From assembly GCA_008931825.1 (NCBI GenBank), contig QXVZ01003522.1:1-21901 (forward strand): a stretch of DNA of 21,901 bases. Reading direction: 5' to 3'. The stretch comes from Phallusia fumigata. Taxonomy: Eukaryota; Chordata; Ascidiacea; Phlebobranchia; Ascidiidae. A model generated the notes under the pieces. That model did not search any database. It saw only the letters and a list, made by a program, of their open reading frames with translations, and was not told the DNA's origin. The position numbers were made by a program, and so were the translations under genes. The first letter of the stretch is position 1; each line of letters starts with the position of its first letter. Positions 20,329 through 21,901 of the stretch are shown one piece after another.

Positions 20329-20907
20329 TTTACACCAGACGCGGTTAACGGTAACGGTGCGGTTTTTGATCTCGCGGCAAGCGGCGGTGCATTCTCACCA
20401 GCAGGCGTCATGCGGCGACGGCGTGATTTTATCGGTTGAAGCGGCTGAAAATCTAATTTTACTTTTCCAGCAGCCACAATTTTTGCTGGGTGCAAAACTT
20501 TGTGTTTGTGGGGTATTCGGCTTGTTGTGATTAATGTCTGGTAGTTTTTAGTAGTTTTGTTTGTAGATTGATAATTTCATGAATGTTTAATAGAAATTTA
20601 GAAAAGAAAGTTAACGAAATATTCATGGCTTTTGTGCAGATTGCCTTGTTACAATAAATTTGTGTCAAACGTGTGCTTTGTGGTACTAACTTAAATTCCC
20701 TATCAACGATTTATCGACGCAGAAACCCAAATTGGCAAGCACATTGACTTTTCTTGCCAATAAAAAAGATTCGCCACTGCGGTGCCGCAACCGCACTGCT
20801 GGTGTGAAGCGGCTGAAGCCCCCTGCCGCTTTAGGCGTCGCGCGCAACTGCACAACTGCAGCCGCTACGCATTGCATGCCGCAACGGTTAACCGCGTTAG
20901 GTGTAAG
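20329..20907. mobile_element. Inverted-repeat element of about 580 bases inserted between blocks A and B of unit 3
   Basis: The left end TTTACACCAGACGCGGTTAAC and the right end, read on the minus strand, CTTACACCTAACGCGGTTAAC form inverted repeats that extend into GC-rich subterminal sequence rich in GCGGC. The centre is AT-rich and non-coding. Unit 2 lacks this insertion, so it came after the duplication. Exact ends and target duplication are unresolved. Confidence 0.6.
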
Positions 20908-21084
20908 TTGTTTGAGCAAAGCAAAAACTTTGATCAATCCATTTTGTGCGATCAAAAGGCTCATGACTGTAGGAAGAAGAACGTCTGAAACGATAGACTT
21001 ACATTTGTCCCCAGTCCAACTGAGTTTTCTATCATCGCTGACATACTGGTAAACCATTGTTTTGTTTATATTCCCAACTTAATC
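20908..21084. other. Unit 3-specific spacer
   Basis: Sequence between the inverted-repeat element and the point near 21091 (GATTCCACTG) where similarity to unit 2 (10731 onward) resumes. It probably belongs to the same inserted DNA. Open frames on both strands cross the element and look like chance. Confidence 0.4.
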
Positions 21085-21901
21085 TTTCTAGATTCCACTG
21101 CGTTAGGGTAGCTATGTCATGCAGCAAAACATAATGTTTAGGAGAAGTTGACTATACCACTATTGTTATTCGGTTTTAGGCCGTTAACCTGTTGCATCAT
21201 GTATTGCTGCCTATTAAGTCCTATGAAATTAGTTGAGGGCGGATGCAGTTTTATTCTCATGAGTTTACTTTGGGGGTAAATGACCTGCAGGTTTAGCGCT
21301 TTCCGCACGACGCTGCTTGAGCCAGACAACAACAAAAACTACGCGTTTGTTTCCATCTCATACCTTCAGGGATCAAAGTCCACATTTCCTCGGTCTACTA
21401 CCGCGTACAAACAACGCAAAATCTTTTTTGCGCAGAGTTTCGTCAGCCAACTTGACTTCCGTCTACAAAACACCCATCAGCCAAGGTTTTTCAAAAGGTA
21501 AAGTAGTACAAAGCAGTTTTTCCTCCTATATCGAAGCTTGATCAGGGTACAAACAAAAATTATGATGTACATTTTTGAGCTTTTCATTGAGAGGCCATTT
21601 TATCAATGCACTGTGGTAAAGTTTTTATGTTACACATTCTGCTAAACTCGCATGCTTCAGATAATACCGAACTCAAAACGTGAATGTTTTCATATCTGAC
21701 GTCAACGCTTATAAACAGCTTGTTGGCGCATCCTGTTACGTTTCGTCATCGTCATGTTGTTTGCACAAGTTGAACTAAAGCTTAGATACTGTGGCGTCTA
21801 AATCACGCGTCTAACACGCGCGGAGCCGGCTATATAAGCCTTTGAGGGCGGGGAGGTTTTCGCTGTTTTGCCAACCGCTAGAACAGGCATATACCTACTT
21901 T
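21085..21901 (+). promoter_or_regulatory. Block B, copy 3: promoter region of a predicted third CYP2-like gene beyond the window
   Basis: Colinear with block B of units 1 and 2. AATCACGCGTCTAACAC at 21801-21817 is followed by a consensus TATATAAG at 21831-21838, the best TATA box of the three copies. By analogy the P450 start would lie about 0.5-0.9 kb to the right. No P450 exon is inside the window. Confidence 0.6.
21831..21838 (+). promoter_or_regulatory. TATA box of unit 3
   Basis: TATATAAG in a GC-rich setting (GCCGGC before, GCC after). Its place is conserved relative to the CACGCG motif in all three units (TACATAAG at 5931, CTATATG at 11459). Confidence 0.6.

Noticed and set aside
20732..21052. 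Overlapping open frames on both strands in the GC-rich segment
   Set aside because: They cover the inverted-repeat element end and its spacer; no family resemblance and frames on both strands suggest chance.
21280..21541. Open frames within block B of unit 3
   Set aside because: The same DNA in units 1 and 2 does not keep the frame, so this is promoter-region sequence.

Overview
This is eukaryotic nuclear DNA, AT-rich, with short GT-AG introns, many small non-autonomous transposons and local tandem duplications. The families present (an LDLa-repeat rhodopsin-type GPCR and a CYP2-clan P450 cluster with vertebrate-like motifs) point to a marine invertebrate. An ascidian such as Ciona is my best guess, by feel of base composition and intron size, with moderate confidence only. 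Nothing in the window is bacterial: there are no operons and no CRISPR array.

Layout. (1) 2-3081: an intronless reading frame, open at the left edge, encodes about ten LDL-receptor class A modules followed directly by a seven-helix receptor related to the RXFP/GRL101 group. It is broken only by a 100-base duplicated contig overlap around an N at 2741. (2) 3082-4400: intergenic, with a textbook 205-base hAT-type MITE that has a perfect 8-base target duplication. (3) 4409-21901: a tandemly duplicated P450 locus. The ancestral unit seems to be repeat block A, then promoter block B, then a CYP2-like gene, then a 3' flank carrying a MITE and exons of an unrecognised small gene X. Unit 1 starts at 4409, unit 2 at 10495 and unit 3 at 20033. 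Unit 3 reaches its TATA box (21831-21838) but leaves the window before any P450 exon.

CYP copy 1 (6873-8554) has intact end exons but lacks its middle exons at an N (8079). CYP copy 2 (12030-16247) has all the exons I can find but is a pseudogene: a lost splice donor, a one-base deletion, a stop codon just after the heme-binding cysteine loop and a lost PERF proline. Between copies 2 and 3 lie two GTGCAC-rich elements with a 51-base minisatellite core, a possible signal-anchor first exon, and three decayed copies of gene X.

Seven single Ns (2741, 6678, 8079, 11172, 17278, 17735, 18183) mark contig joins. At least two are flanked by unmerged, slightly polymorphic overlaps, so part of the apparent duplication, especially 16.7-19.5 kb, may be haplotype or overlap artefact. 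A 193-base C tract ends at one of these Ns. I see no clear novel multi-gene system. The most interesting items are the LRR-less LDLa receptor, the three-fold repeated upstream blocks of the P450s (one with a hairpin showing a paired base change), and the unrecognised gene X.
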